Assembly (NCBI GenBank): GCA_036676195.1
Contig: JAKFDK010000122.1
Location: 1 to 5,025 of the forward strand
DNA from: JAKFDK01 sp036676195
GTDB taxonomy: Bacteria; Bacillota; Sulfobacillia; Symbiobacteriales; ZC4RG38
DNA length: 5,025 bases
Direction: 5' to 3'
The translations under genes and the position numbers were made by a program. Shown piece after piece: positions 1 through 5,025 of the stretch. Numbering within the stretch: position 1 is the stretch's first letter; each line of letters starts with the position of its first letter. The notes beneath the pieces were generated by a model, which was not told the DNA's origin, did not search any database, and was given only the letters and a program-made list of their open reading frames with translations.

Positions 1-123
1 ACCGCCGAGGACGGTACTACTAATACGTATACCATTACCGTGAACCGGGCGCCCTCCAGCAACGCCAACCTGAGTGATCTCACGCTCTCAAAAGGGACCC
101 TGAAGCCCGTGTTTGCCGCCGAT
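1..123 (+). repeat. Left copy of the 123-base exact terminal direct repeat
   Basis: Bases 1-123 match 4903-5025 without a mismatch; just after (124 onward) the left copy continues into the rest of cadherin-like repeat 6. It is entirely coding (end of repeat 5, start of repeat 6) and in the same frame as the right copy. It may mark a circular contig end, a collapsed tandem array, or an identical segment shared by two paralogues. Confidence 0.97.
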
Positions 124-1746
124 GTGGTTGACTATACCGCCTACGTGAGCCATGGGAAGTACTCCATCCAAATCACGCCGACAGCTCAGGAGAGCACGGC
201 GACGATCTCCTTTGAAGACAAGGTGGTGCACAGCGGCGCGCAGACGGATCCCATCCAGCTCACTGTAGGTGCCAACGTGGTCCGTCTTTTGGTCAGAGCG
301 CAGGACGAGACGACAACCAAGACTTACACGGTTACGGTGTACCGGGAAGCGGCTGACCCCGAGCCGGCACCGCAACCGCAGCCGCAACCTGAACCGCAGC
401 CTGAACCTGAACCTGAACCTGAACCTGAACCGCAGCCCGAGCCAAAGTCGGAGCCCGAACCGGAGCCGCTTGCCGATATGATCAAGATCATTGCCGGCGG
501 CAACGACCCCACTGCTACCAAAGAAGATGTACGTGCGGTCACGACGGCCGTCGTCGGCACCGACCTGGTGGTCAGCACGGACAACGCCAGCGAAAAAGAG
601 ACCGGACCTACCGACAGCCCTGTTGAGATGCGTGCCGTTGAGATGGGCGGCAACGTCCTGGAGCGGCTGGCCGCCACCGACAGCAGCATCCAGGTGGAGA
701 CCAAACTGGGAACGATGACCGTTCCCGCCGCCGCCATCGTGGCAGCGCCGGACGTGGCACCAGTTCCCGCTGAAGACACCGCCCGCGTCACCTACCGTTT
801 CCGCATTGAGGCCGTGACGGTGAACCAGGATCCCGCCGCCCCTGCGACCGACCCGACCGCCCCGGCTGCCGCCCCGGAGGTTGAGCGGGCAGCGCTGACG
901 GTCGCCGCCGCCGAATCGGATGGGATCCGCCCGGCCGGGCGGGTGCTCAGCCTTGCCGCTGAGCGCATCGTGGAATCGACCGGCGGGGATGTCAGTGTGA
1001 CACCGATCCGCAAGTTCGCCCAGCCGATCGTGGTCCGCATCCCGTACGAGGAGGCCGACGACCCGAACAGCCTGGCCGTCTACCGCCTCAACGAACAGAC
1101 CGGGCGCTGGGAGCACCGCGGCGGCACCGTCAACGTGGAAGGACGGTACGTTGAGATCGCCCTGTCGAGCTTCAGCCAGTATACCGTGATGGAGCACGTC
1201 ACCTTCGACGACATCCAGGAACACTGGTCAAAGTCCCACGTCGAGCGCATGGCGGTGCGCCGCCTGGTCAAGGGAACGGGTAACCGGCTATTCTCCCCCG
1301 ACGGCGAGGTCACCCGTGCGGAGTTCGCCACGCTGCTCGCCCGGCTGCTGCAGTTGCCGGTTGAGTCTGGACAGGCGACCTTTGATGACGTCCGCACCGG
1401 CGACTGGTTCGCTGACTCTGTGGCGGCAGCGGCCAGGGCCGGCCTGATTCAGGGAGACAACCAGCAGTTCCGACCGAATGATCCGATCAGCCGGCAGGAG
1501 ATGGCAGTCATGATCATGCGGGCCGCCGCCCGCCGCAACCTGGCAGCCAAGGCCGACCCGGCCACGCTGGACGCATACGGCGATGCGGATGCTGTGGCCG
1601 CCTGGGCACGGACCGCGGTTGCCGGAGCCTCCGAGCTGGGCCTGATGAACGGGCGCACCGGCGCCCGCCTGGCACCGGAGGAACAGGCCAGCCGGGCCGA
1701 AGCCACCGTCATGCTGGAGCGGCTGATGGATCTGTTAACGAAATAG
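1..1746 (+). CDS. SLH-domain cell-surface protein, C-terminal part (5' partial at the window edge)
   Basis: The frame is open from base 1 to a TAG at 1744-1746, so the gene enters from the left; the GTG at 40 lies inside a repeat and is not a start. Domains in order: end of a cadherin-like beta-sandwich repeat (1-54, ending TITVNRAP), a full repeat (55-348, ending TYTVTVYRE), a Pro/Glu/Gln linker (355-468), a beta-rich region of about 240 residues (478-1197) whose end (YRLNEQTGRWEH, then SSFSQYTVMEH) looks like the module often placed before SLH domains in Firmicutes, and three SLH domains (1198-1734). Known for the family: SLH triplets bind secondary cell-wall polysaccharide and hold the protein on the cell surface. 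No cysteines are seen. Because of the exact terminal repeat, this is either the 3' end of the gene beginning at 2065 (residues 947-1527 of the closed product) or of an upstream paralogue. A terminator-like hairpin follows 7 bases after the stop. Specific function is not recognisable. Confidence 0.93.
   Translation, partial: TAEDGTTNTYTITVNRAPSSNANLSDLTLSKGTLKPVFAADVVDYTAYVSHGKYSIQITPTAQESTATISFEDKVVHSGAQTDPIQLTVGANVVRLLVRAQDETTTKTYTVTVYREAADPEPAPQPQPQPEPQPEPEPEPEPEPQPEPKSEPEPEPLADMIKIIAGGNDPTATKEDVRAVTTAVVGTDLVVSTDNASEKETGPTDSPVEMRAVEMGGNVLERLAATDSSIQVETKLGTMTVPAAAIVAAPDVAPVPAEDTARVTYRFRIEAVTVNQDPAAPATDPTAPAAAPEVERAALTVAAAESDGIRPAGRVLSLAAERIVESTGGDVSVTPIRKFAQPIVVRIPYEEADDPNSLAVYRLNEQTGRWEHRGGTVNVEGRYVEIALSSFSQYTVMEHVTFDDIQEHWSKSHVERMAVRRLVKGTGNRLFSPDGEVTRAEFATLLARLLQLPVESGQATFDDVRTGDWFADSVAAAARAGLIQGDNQQFRPNDPISRQEMAVMIMRAAARRNLAAKADPATLDAYGDADAVAAWARTAVAGASELGLMNGRTGARLAPEEQASRAEATVMLERLMDLLTK
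55..348 (+). repeat. Cadherin-like beta-sandwich repeat 6 (98 residues)
   Basis: This is the last copy of the stalk. It starts SSNANLSDLTLSKGTL and ends TYTVTVYRE. The middle (VVHSG.., then QLTVGAN) has the longer loop also seen in repeats 1 and 2 rather than the short VTGNTNL form of repeats 3-5. It is the most diverged copy at the DNA level. Its first 69 bases are also present at 4957-5025. Confidence 0.85.
355..468 (+). repeat. Pro/Glu/Gln-rich low-complexity linker with a (CCTGAA)5 microsatellite
   Basis: Thirty-eight codons of mostly alternating Pro with Glu or Gln (PEP, PQP) separate the beta-sandwich stalk from the wall-anchoring half. Such extended linkers are typical spacers crossing or standing off the cell wall. 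At 400-429 the DNA is five perfect CCTGAA units; copy-number change here would alter linker length by two residues per unit without a frameshift. The same tract makes long arginine-rich or glycine/serine-rich open frames on other strands, which are not genes. Confidence 0.9.
478..1197 (+). other. Beta-rich pre-SLH region of the surface protein
   Basis: About 240 residues with no domain I can name firmly. It contains a probable beta-sandwich pattern: ETKLGTMTVPAAAI, an Ala/Pro-rich insert (about 826-891, PAAPATDPTAPAAAPE), then IRKFAQPIVVRIPYEE, LAVYRLNEQTGRWEH and YVEIALSSFSQYTVME. The final strands resemble the segment that often precedes SLH triplets in Paenibacillus-type surface proteins. 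This assignment is by style only. Confidence 0.5.
1198..1734 (+). other. Three S-layer homology (SLH) domains
   Basis: SLH1 (1198-1359) has FDDIQEHW, LVKGTGNRLFSPDGEVTRAEFA; SLH2 (1378-1536) has FDDVRTGDWFADSV, GLIQGDNQQFRPNDPISRQE; SLH3 (1567-1734) has WARTAVAGASELGLMNG and SRAEATVMLERL. The TRAE-type motif is intact in SLH1, SRQE in SLH2 and SRAE in SLH3. In the family, the triplet forms a three-pronged fold binding (often pyruvylated) secondary cell-wall polysaccharide. The protein ends nine bases after SLH3, normal for a C-terminal anchor. Confidence 0.93.
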
Positions 1747-1753
1747 AGACACT

Positions 1754-1790
1754 CCACAACAGCAGACCCGCGTTGGGCCTGCTGTTGTGG
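1754..1790 (+). terminator. Terminator-like hairpin downstream of the SLH gene
   Basis: A perfect 12-base-pair inverted repeat (1754-1765 CCACAACAGCAG with 1779-1790 CTGCTGTTGTGG) encloses a 13-base loop that can itself pair CCC with GGG. It begins 7 bases after the stop codon. There is no T tract after the right arm (CTACTGACAA), so it is not a classic intrinsic terminator; it may stabilise the 3' end or work with a factor. Confidence 0.6.
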
Positions 1791-1811
1791 CTACTGACAA
1801 ACTACGCCGGG

Positions 1812-1872
1812 CGGCGCCTCTAGCGGGTTCTGCTGGGCGCCGGTACACTCACTTCGATAGTGTAAAACCCGC
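1812..1872 (+). other. Overlapping inverted repeats in the intergenic region
   Basis: CGGCGCC (1812-1818) pairs with GGCGCCG (1836-1842); GCGGGTT (1823-1829) pairs with AACCCGC (1866-1872); TACACT (1844-1849) pairs with AGTGTA (1859-1864). The first two pairings interlock and cannot nest, so they would be alternative folds or a pseudoknot, while the third fits inside the second. This stretch lies upstream of the proposed promoter, so it may belong to the 3' region of the preceding transcript or be DNA-level structure. Confidence 0.35.
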
Positions 1873-1873
1873 G

Positions 1874-1898
1874 GCAATCTTACAATCGGTAAGATTGC
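1874..1898. promoter_or_regulatory. Perfect 10+10 palindrome, candidate operator
   Basis: GCAATCTTAC (1874-1883) and GTAAGATTGC (1889-1898) are exact reverse complements around AATCG. The element covers the proposed -35 hexamer and ends four bases before the proposed -10, a position typical of a repressor operator. It could instead fold as an RNA hairpin of read-through transcripts. The AT-rich arms contrast with the GC-rich surroundings. The cognate regulator is not in the window. Confidence 0.5.
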
Positions 1899-1907
1899 AA
1901 GTATAAA
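1880..1907 (+). promoter_or_regulatory. Candidate housekeeping-sigma promoter for the 2065 gene
   Basis: TTACAA (1880-1885) and TATAAA (1902-1907) are separated by 16 bases in the only AT-rich patch of the intergenic region. The -10 is one base from consensus; the -35 is weak (three of six). Transcription would start near 1914, leaving a leader of about 150 bases before ATG 2065. A weak -35 covered by a palindrome would fit regulated expression, but this is inferred. Confidence 0.4.
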
Positions 1908-1913
1908 GGTTTT

Positions 1914-2052
1914 TGTATAGCCGTTTGCACGTGGTAACCGGTCTGGTCGCACCGGAAAGGGCAGCGGCGTCGGACCAGGGACGCAGCAAACGGCGCACGT
2001 CGGCAACCTGCACAAGTTGGAGTTGCAGTCAATCAAACAAACGTGCACAGTC
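1914..2052 (+). promoter_or_regulatory. Structured 5' leader of unknown type
   Basis: If transcription starts near 1914, the leader can fold. GCCGTTTGC (1920-1928) pairs perfectly with GCAAACGGC (1986-1994), enclosing CTGGTC/GACCAG (1943-1948/1973-1978), which competes with CCGGT/ACCGG (1938-1942/1951-1955). Further on, GCACGT (1995-2000) can pair with ACGTGC (2041-2046) just upstream of the ribosome binding site, enclosing GCAAC/GTTGC (2003-2007/2022-2026). The long closing stem and the pairing near the ribosome binding site suggest a cis-regulatory RNA, but no known riboswitch consensus could be matched with confidence. Confidence 0.4.
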
Positions 2053-2058
2053 AGGAGG
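2053..2058 (+). promoter_or_regulatory. Ribosome binding site AGGAGG
   Basis: A full-length AGGAGG with six bases (CTAACC) before ATG 2065 fixes the start codon and points to strong initiation. It is typical of Firmicutes genes. Confidence 0.9.
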
Positions 2059-2064
2059 CTAACC

Positions 2065-2184
2065 ATGAACGGAAGAGGATTTTGGGGATCGTTCCGAGAC
2101 CGGTGCCGGGTATTCTGGCAGGTTGCCGTAGCGGTGCTGGCAGTGGTGCTGGCACTCGCAGGGAATCCGCCGGCGGCGCAGGCC
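2065..2184 (+). other. Signal peptide coding segment
   Basis: Forty residues: a basic start (R4, R11, R13, R15), a hydrophobic core (VAVAVLAVVLALA, about 20-32), a helix-breaking GNPP and an AQA site before A41. Cleavage after residue 40 is most likely, by type I signal peptidase. No lipobox cysteine is present at the site; C14 is in the basic region. Confidence 0.88.
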
Positions 2185-5025
2185 GCCACTGAGTACGAGG
2201 CTATTGCCGTGGCGGCGGGGTCGAGTTACTCCCTGTTCCTGGCTCCAAACGGGACCGTATGGGCGGCGGGGTGGAATGCAGCCGGTCAGCTTGGCGACGG
2301 GACCACGACCCAACGGTTAAACCCCGTCCAGGTCAGCAACCTGAGCGGTGTCGTGGCGATTGCGGCCGGGAACGGCCACTGCCTGGCGCTGAAGGATGAC
2401 GGCACCGTGTGGGCGTGGGGGTACAACGGTTACGGCCAGCTTGGCAACGGGGCCACGACCAATCAGTCAATCCCTGTCCTGGTCAACGGTCTGACCGATG
2501 TGGTAGCCATTACGGCTGCAGACAACCACTCTGTAGCGGTGAAGTCGGACGGCAGCGTGTGGGCGTGGGGATACAATAATTACGGCCAGCTTGGCAATGG
2601 GAACAAGACCAACCAGTCAACCCCTGTCCAGGTCAGTGGGCTGAGTGGTGTGGCGCGCGTGGCGGGAGGGACCGGCCATACCCTGGCGGTGAAGTCGGAC
2701 GGGACCGTATGGGGATGGGGTCTGAACTCTTTCGGCCAACTTGGTGACGGAACATACACTGAAAGGTTGCTACCCGTCCGGGTCGGCACCCTGAACGGTG
2801 CGGTGGCCGTGGCGGCGGGGCGTTACCACAGCCTGGCTCTGCTTGAGGGCGGGACCGTGTGGGCATGGGGGTGGGGCAGTAGCGGACAGATTGGCAACGG
2901 AAACATGAATTATTCCACTACAGCCCCTGTCCAGGTCAGCAACCTGAGCGAAGTGCAAGCCATTGCCGCGGGACCTAATTCGAATACTTCCCGGGCAGTG
3001 AAGTCGGACGGGACCGTGTATACGTGGGGGTATAACAATAAGGGCCAACTGGGCGACGGGACCGTGACCAACAATAGTACCGCCGTGGCGGTGCTGAACA
3101 ATGCCGTGGCCGTGGCCGGGGCACTCGACTACACCATGGTAGTGAAGTCGGATAGGACTGTGTGGATGTGGGGGGGGAATAGCACCGGCCAATTTGGCAA
3201 TGGGACCAGTACGAGTAGCCTTGTCCCCACGGCAGGGGCGCAGGTGGCGAAGCCACCGGCGCCTACCTGGAACAGCCCGGCAGCGGATTCCAGTCATGTC
3301 CAGTTGGATAACGTGACGCTGTCAGCTACATCGGAGCCGGGATCGGACTGGTCCGCCACCTTTGAGCTGCATGGTGACAGCGGCTATACCGACCTGCGCA
3401 GTACGGTGACCGGTTCCACCGTTGCTTCCGGTACCGCCTCGACCGCCACCTGGGCCGTAGATGTGGCGGAGAGCACGTACTACCTGCGGGCCAAGGCAAC
3501 CGCCAACGGAACTGATTCGGACTGGAGTAACCTGGGCGCCATCACGGTCGAAGCGGCTCCACCCTCGGATAATGCTGACCTGAGCGGGCTGAGCCTCTCG
3601 TCCGGCACCCTGACCCCTGTCTTTGCCGTCGGCACCACGTCCTACACCGCCAGCGTGGCCAATGCGGTCAGCAGCATCACGGTGACGCCAACCGTGGATC
3701 ACGCGAATGCGACGGTAAAGGTGAACGGTACTGTCGTGACCAGCGGCCAGGTCAGCGGCGACATCGCCCTGACCGAGGGCGGCGACACGGCCATCTCAGT
3801 AGTCGTCACGGCCCAGGATGGTACCACCACCAGGAATTACACGGTCACGGTCTCCCGCGCTCCCTCCACCAACGCCGATCTGAGCGGGCTGAGCCTCTCG
3901 TCCGGCACCCTGAGCCCGGCCTTTGCCGCCGGCACCACGTCCTACACCGCCAGCGTGGCCAATGCGGTCAGCAGCATCACGGTGACGCCAACCGTGGAAC
4001 ACGCGAATGCGACGGTGAAGGTGAACGGCACTGTCGTGACCAGCGGCCAGGTCAGCGGCGACATCGCCCTGACCGAGGGCGGCGACACGGCCATCACGGT
4101 GGTCGTCACGGCCCAGGATGGTACCACCGCCAAGACCTACACGGTCACGGTCTCCCGTGCTCCCTCCACCAACGCCGATCTGAGCGGCCTGAGCCTCTCG
4201 TCGGGCACCCTGAGCCCGGACTTTGCCGCCGGCACCACGTCCTACACCGCCGGCGTGGCCAACGATATTACGGACGTGACGGTAACCGCCACCGCCGCAC
4301 ATCCGCAGGCCACCATACAGGTGACCGGGAACACCAACCTTACGGTGGGCGACAACACGGTCGAGGTGAAGGTCACCGCTCAAGACGGCACCACGACCAG
4401 GACCTATACCGTGACCGTCAGGCGGCTGTCGAATGACGCCACCCTGTCCGCCCTGTCGGTGGACGGGGGTACGCTCACCCCAAGCTTTGCTGCCGGCACC
4501 ATAGCGTACACCGCCAGTGTGGCCAACGATGTTACGACCGTGACGGCGAATGCGACCGCTGCGCATCCGCAGGCTGCTGTGCAGGTCACCGGAAACACTA
4601 ACCTCATGGTAGGCGACAATACGGTCGCGGTGAAGGTCACCGCTGAGGACGGCACCACCCAGCAGACCTACACCATCACCGTGCGGCGGCTGTCGAACGA
4701 CGCCACTCTGTCCGAGCTGTCGGTGGACGAGGGTACGCTCGCCCCGAGCTTTGCGGCTGACACCACGGAGTACACCGCAAACGTGGCCAACGACGTCACG
4801 GCAGTGACGGTGAATATGGTTGCCACGCATGCACAGGCCACCGTACAGATCACCGGAGGCACTGACCTGCAGGTGGGCGACAACCCGGTGCAGGTGCTGG
4901 TCACCGCCGAGGACGGTACTACTAATACGTATACCATTACCGTGAACCGGGCGCCCTCCAGCAACGCCAACCTGAGTGATCTCACGCTCTCAAAAGGGAC
5001 CCTGAAGCCCGTGTTTGCCGCCGAT
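2065..5025 (+). CDS. Secreted RCC1-propeller / cadherin-like repeat surface protein, N-terminal part (3' partial at the window edge)
   Basis: The start is ATG 2065, six bases after AGGAGG; the frame stays open for 987 codons to the window end. Residues 1-40 are a signal peptide (Arg-rich start, hydrophobic core about 19-32, AQA cleavage site). Residues 43-391 hold seven RCC1-type repeats of about 50 residues (VWAWGYN..GQLGNG..T, then PVQV, then AAG..H.LA.K.DGT), the number expected for a complete seven-bladed beta-propeller. Residues 396-500 resemble a fibronectin-III/Ig-like domain (SATFELHGDSGYTDL, YYLRAKATANGTDSDWSN). Residues 501-964 are five cadherin-like beta-sandwich repeats (each begins S..A.LS.L, ends TYTVTV), and a sixth begins at 965. 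The mature part has one cysteine (C106). RCC1-like propellers commonly act as protein-interaction surfaces; the ligand here is unknown. Joined in frame through the 123-base terminal repeat, it would become a 1527-residue protein with SLH anchors. Otherwise it is a paralogue next to the gene ending at 1746. Confidence 0.93.
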   Translation, partial: MNGRGFWGSFRDRCRVFWQVAVAVLAVVLALAGNPPAAQAATEYEAIAVAAGSSYSLFLAPNGTVWAAGWNAAGQLGDGTTTQRLNPVQVSNLSGVVAIAAGNGHCLALKDDGTVWAWGYNGYGQLGNGATTNQSIPVLVNGLTDVVAITAADNHSVAVKSDGSVWAWGYNNYGQLGNGNKTNQSTPVQVSGLSGVARVAGGTGHTLAVKSDGTVWGWGLNSFGQLGDGTYTERLLPVRVGTLNGAVAVAAGRYHSLALLEGGTVWAWGWGSSGQIGNGNMNYSTTAPVQVSNLSEVQAIAAGPNSNTSRAVKSDGTVYTWGYNNKGQLGDGTVTNNSTAVAVLNNAVAVAGALDYTMVVKSDRTVWMWGGNSTGQFGNGTSTSSLVPTAGAQVAKPPAPTWNSPAADSSHVQLDNVTLSATSEPGSDWSATFELHGDSGYTDLRSTVTGSTVASGTASTATWAVDVAESTYYLRAKATANGTDSDWSNLGAITVEAAPPSDNADLSGLSLSSGTLTPVFAVGTTSYTASVANAVSSITVTPTVDHANATVKVNGTVVTSGQVSGDIALTEGGDTAISVVVTAQDGTTTRNYTVTVSRAPSTNADLSGLSLSSGTLSPAFAAGTTSYTASVANAVSSITVTPTVEHANATVKVNGTVVTSGQVSGDIALTEGGDTAITVVVTAQDGTTAKTYTVTVSRAPSTNADLSGLSLSSGTLSPDFAAGTTSYTAGVANDITDVTVTATAAHPQATIQVTGNTNLTVGDNTVEVKVTAQDGTTTRTYTVTVRRLSNDATLSALSVDGGTLTPSFAAGTIAYTASVANDVTTVTANATAAHPQAAVQVTGNTNLMVGDNTVAVKVTAEDGTTQQTYTITVRRLSNDATLSELSVDEGTLAPSFAADTTEYTANVANDVTAVTVNMVATHAQATVQITGGTDLQVGDNPVQVLVTAEDGTTNTYTITVNRAPSSNANLSDLTLSKGTLKPVFAAD
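2191..3237 (+). repeat. Seven RCC1-type beta-propeller repeats
   Basis: Repeat boundaries fall at about residues 46, 96, 146, 196, 246, 297 and 347, a steady 50-51 residue period. Each has AAG..H.LA.K.DGTVWAWG then N..GQLG.G. Seven units match the seven-bladed RCC1/BLIP-II fold. Repeats 2-4 are closest to consensus; repeat 6 has an altered PNSNTS turn instead of the His-containing one, and repeat 7 has SDRTVWMWGGN. At DNA level GTGAAGTCGGAC recurs in several blades. A ligand cannot be predicted. Confidence 0.9.
3250..3564 (+). other. Fibronectin-III/Ig-like domain
   Basis: About 105 residues between propeller and stalk: APTWNSPA start, TLSATSEPGSDWSATFEL, then a WAVDVAESTYYLRAKA strand and DSDWSN near the end. 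The YYLRA and DWSN pattern resembles bacterial Fn3 modules in which a tyrosine strand precedes the last beta strand. It is a single copy, unlike the flanking repeats. Confidence 0.6.
3565..4164 (+). repeat. Cadherin-like beta-sandwich repeats 1 and 2 (long type, 100 residues each)
   Basis: Repeat 1 (3565-3864) and repeat 2 (3865-4164) are each exactly 300 bases and, counted base by base, differ at 22 positions (about 93% identical). Both contain VNGTVVTSGQVSGDIALTEGGDT, an insert of about 12 residues compared with repeats 3-5. Near identity at DNA level indicates recent duplication. In the family these modules form elongated stalks on bacterial surface proteins. Confidence 0.88.
4165..4956 (+). 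repeat. Cadherin-like beta-sandwich repeats 3, 4 and 5 (short type, 88 residues each)
   Basis: Repeats start at 4165, 4429 and 4693 and are each exactly 264 bases. They share VAND.T.VT, H.QA..Q.TG.T.L.VGDN and TAEDGTT/TAQDGTT. Repeat 3 is a hybrid: its first 96 bases match repeat 2 at 92 positions, while the remaining 168 bases match repeat 4 at 132 positions. Repeats 4 and 5 begin SNDATLS, repeat 3 begins STNADLS like repeat 2. Confidence 0.88.
4903..5025 (+). repeat. Right copy of the 123-base exact terminal direct repeat
   Basis: Identical to 1-123 at an offset of 4902 bases (1634 codons), so the reading frame is kept when the ends are merged. The other cadherin-like repeats in the window are similar but not identical here, so this is not simply the general repeat unit. 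Confidence 0.97.
4957..5025 (+). repeat. Start of cadherin-like repeat 6, cut by the window end
   Basis: Begins SSNANLSDLTLSKGTL and stops at FAAD; identical to 55-123, where the same repeat is seen complete. Confidence 0.9.

Noticed and set aside
40..42. GTG as the start codon of the SLH-containing gene
   Set aside because: It is the valine of TITVNRAP inside a beta-sandwich repeat, without a ribosome binding site, and the frame is open upstream to base 1.
88..1224. 378-codon open frame on the minus strand
   Set aside because: It is opposite the linker and SLH-protein frame in GC-rich sequence; its translation is dominated by antisense of the PEP/PQP tract (alternating Arg/Leu/Phe), and it has no recognisable domain.
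1920..2010. Possible c-di-GMP-I (GEMM) riboswitch, prompted by GGGACGCA at 1978-1985
   Set aside because: The surrounding conserved parts (GGCAAACC before, AAGCC directly after, and a GNRA-type loop in the right place) are missing or out of order, so only a generic structured leader is reported.
1791..2313. Minus-strand open frames of 132 and 84 codons across the intergenic region
   Set aside because: They overlap the promoter, leader and signal peptide of the sense gene, have no visible ribosome binding site of quality and no domain.
3796..4830. 344-codon open frame on the minus strand
   Set aside because: It is antisense of the cadherin-like repeats and simply reproduces their periodicity; the sense frame has a signal peptide, ribosome binding site and clear domains.
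3565..4956. CRISPR array or mobile-element repeats
   Set aside because: The 264- and 300-base periods are whole protein modules in frame, with no short repeats and spacers, no terminal inverted repeats and no transposase.

Overview
The window carries essentially one thing: parts of a large, modular, cell-surface protein gene of a Gram-positive-type bacterium, read on the + strand in one frame. The first 123 bases are exactly repeated as the last 123 bases. The offset of 4902 bases is a multiple of three. If the ends are joined, the gene that starts at 2065 and runs off the right edge continues in frame into the gene fragment entering from the left edge and stopping at 1746. The closed reading frame is 1527 codons on a 4902-base unit, with one 318-base intergenic region.

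Layout: 1-1746 is the C-terminal part (end of cadherin-like repeat 5, repeat 6, a Pro/Glu/Gln linker, a beta-rich pre-anchor region and three SLH cell-wall-binding domains). 1747-2064 is intergenic, with a terminator-like hairpin, further inverted repeats, a candidate promoter overlapped by a perfect palindrome, a structured leader and a strong AGGAGG ribosome binding site. 2065-5025 is the N-terminal part (signal peptide, seven RCC1-type propeller repeats, a fibronectin-III-like domain, cadherin-like beta-sandwich repeats 1-5 and the start of 6).

Organism: SLH anchoring at the C terminus, a long signal peptide, a near-consensus AGGAGG site and the RCC1/cadherin-like/SLH mix suggest a GC-rich member of the Firmicutes (Paenibacillaceae-like or a GC-rich clostridial/Symbiobacterium-like lineage). 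This is an inference from domain style, not a taxonomic assignment.

Interpretation: the protein is expected to be exported, attached through SLH domains to secondary cell-wall polysaccharide, and to display a seven-bladed propeller at the end of a stalk of beta-sandwich modules. The main open question is what the terminal repeat means: (a) two tandem, closely related paralogues sharing an exact segment, with the window being the piece between the two shared segments; (b) a tandem array collapsed by assembly; or (c) a real 4.9-kb circle. No replication, mobilisation or integration gene is visible, so (a) or (b) seems more likely than (c). No RNA genes, CRISPR arrays or insertion sequences were seen.
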